Origin: Sipunculus nudus
Taxonomy: Eukaryota > Annelida > Sipuncula > Golfingiida > Sipunculidae
Assembly (NCBI GenBank): GCA_026874595.1
Contig: CM049316.1
Location: forward strand, 70,392,176-70,456,175
Direction: 5' to 3'
DNA length: 64,000 nucleotides
Shown one piece after another: positions 63,201 to 64,000 of the stretch (position 1 is its first letter; every line of letters starts with the position of its first letter). The notes below the pieces were generated by a model. That model was not told the origin of the DNA. It ran no database searches and saw only the letters and a list, made by a program, of their open reading frames with translations. A program made the position numbers and the translations under genes.

Positions 63201-64000
63201 TTTGTTTTCCTTCCCCAGGAAACTCCTTGGAGGTGGGCCTAGAAGTTTTAATGACACATAGGGATATACCACTGCCCCAGTTCTAGCGCAAATTCAGCCA
63301 AGTTCCCGGCGCACATTTAAGTGTGGTTTTGGACAATATCCTATGACTTTTCAAAACAATGCCGCTAAATTCTAGCTTTGGCTTGGGGTAATCCCCATTT
63401 AACAGACAAGCCAACGTCACATTGGAATAATTTTTTTTTCTATCCATTTTCCTTATATATGTGAAGAATGTGCGGTTTATTTTTTGGACTTGGCTTTAAT
63501 GTTTATATTCACCAAAAGGCGAGGTGGATATTTTAAACAAACCTTATATTTTACTGAAAAAAAAGAGAAAATGTCTTCATCAAGTCATATTTATTGAGCT
63601 GTTGTTACCAAATTTACAGAACTCAAAAGTTATTACCGTATTGTGTTAACTATATGTTGCTGACTATGATAATACACAGGGACCAGCCATTCACATCATG
63701 TGTATGACTCCTTGTGATCAATAAGAAGCTTGTGCGGGTTTTGGTTTGGATTCAGCACGTGATCCGTTTTCAGGAATAGGATCAAGGAATATTCCTAAAT
63801 GTATAGTCACTTATGCACGAAAGAACGTGGGAATCTGGTGAATGCAAACGCGGTTTTGGGAAAATCACTCAATAGGGATGGCGGAAGATTTTGTTCCTAA
63901 ATAATGAAGATTTCTAGTTAAGTAAAACCATACCTTCCTCAAACTGTACTCCAATGGATACAAATCATCTCGGGGGGTACACATCCATCTTAAATAAAAC
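60233..64000. other. Non-coding 3' end of the window, nothing recognised
   Basis: Contains a G10 tract at about 61389-61398. The 89-codon (62169-62438) and 104-codon (62696-63010) open frames have no recognised domains. No RNA gene or element terminus was recognised. Confidence 0.45.

Overview
This is an animal (eukaryotic) genomic window: AT-rich, gene-poor, crowded with short mobile-element remnants, microsatellites and homopolymer C/G tracts, with no operons or prokaryotic gene packing. The dispersed repeats (tRNA-derived SINEs with a 'gaaaccagagaacccgag'-type tail, a repeat end rich in 'ggacggacg...atcgctatagctc', 'CAGGGGCGT'-type hAT ends) resemble those common in mollusc, especially bivalve, genomes. 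That assignment is an inference from recalled repeat style, not from a search.

One protein-coding gene is well supported. It lies on the + strand with coding exons at 16905-17398 and 39072-39876, joined by a GT-AG intron of 21,673 bp. The spliced product is 432 residues: a signal peptide, a carboxylesterase-type alpha/beta-hydrolase of the PHB-depolymerase / LpqC / CE1 feruloyl-esterase group, and a hydrophobic C-terminal tail that could be a GPI-attachment signal. The nucleophile-elbow serine is alanine (A179, GFANGG), while the acid (D265) and histidine (H343) candidates are kept. The protein therefore looks like a secreted or cell-surface pseudoenzyme. A 3' splice site just before the start codon implies at least one upstream non-coding exon that I could not locate.

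Upstream part (1-16883): a tRNA-derived SINE (about 1440-1690); a tandem array of ~155-bp units (about 2815-4380), four of which carry a perfect GGTCAnnnTGACC palindrome identical to the oestrogen-response-element consensus; a Harbinger-like non-autonomous element (4393-5130, TTA duplications); a CACGTG / TGACGTCA / AGGTCA-direct-repeat cluster (7850-7889); and two oppositely oriented copies of a TTAA-flanked MITE (9157-9624 and 15727-16169).

Intron (17399-39071): a 2.1-kb satellite with a 38-bp unit (17852-19975), containing seven identical units and an alternating two-unit (76-bp) order, followed by about 19 kb of mostly featureless AT-rich sequence with microsatellites, degenerate repeats and single decayed repeat copies.

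Downstream part (39877-64000): no further gene was recognised. It holds several hAT-like MITEs (44613-44946, 51848-52255, 53690-54050 and a decayed relative at about 47620-48015), a self-complementary MITE with a near-perfect 8-bp duplication (54890-55102), two inverted solo-LTR-like copies (49030-49759 and 59425-60232), further SINE copies on both strands, and long (AT)n and (ATT)n microsatellites. Most short open frames in the window are chance or repeat-derived.
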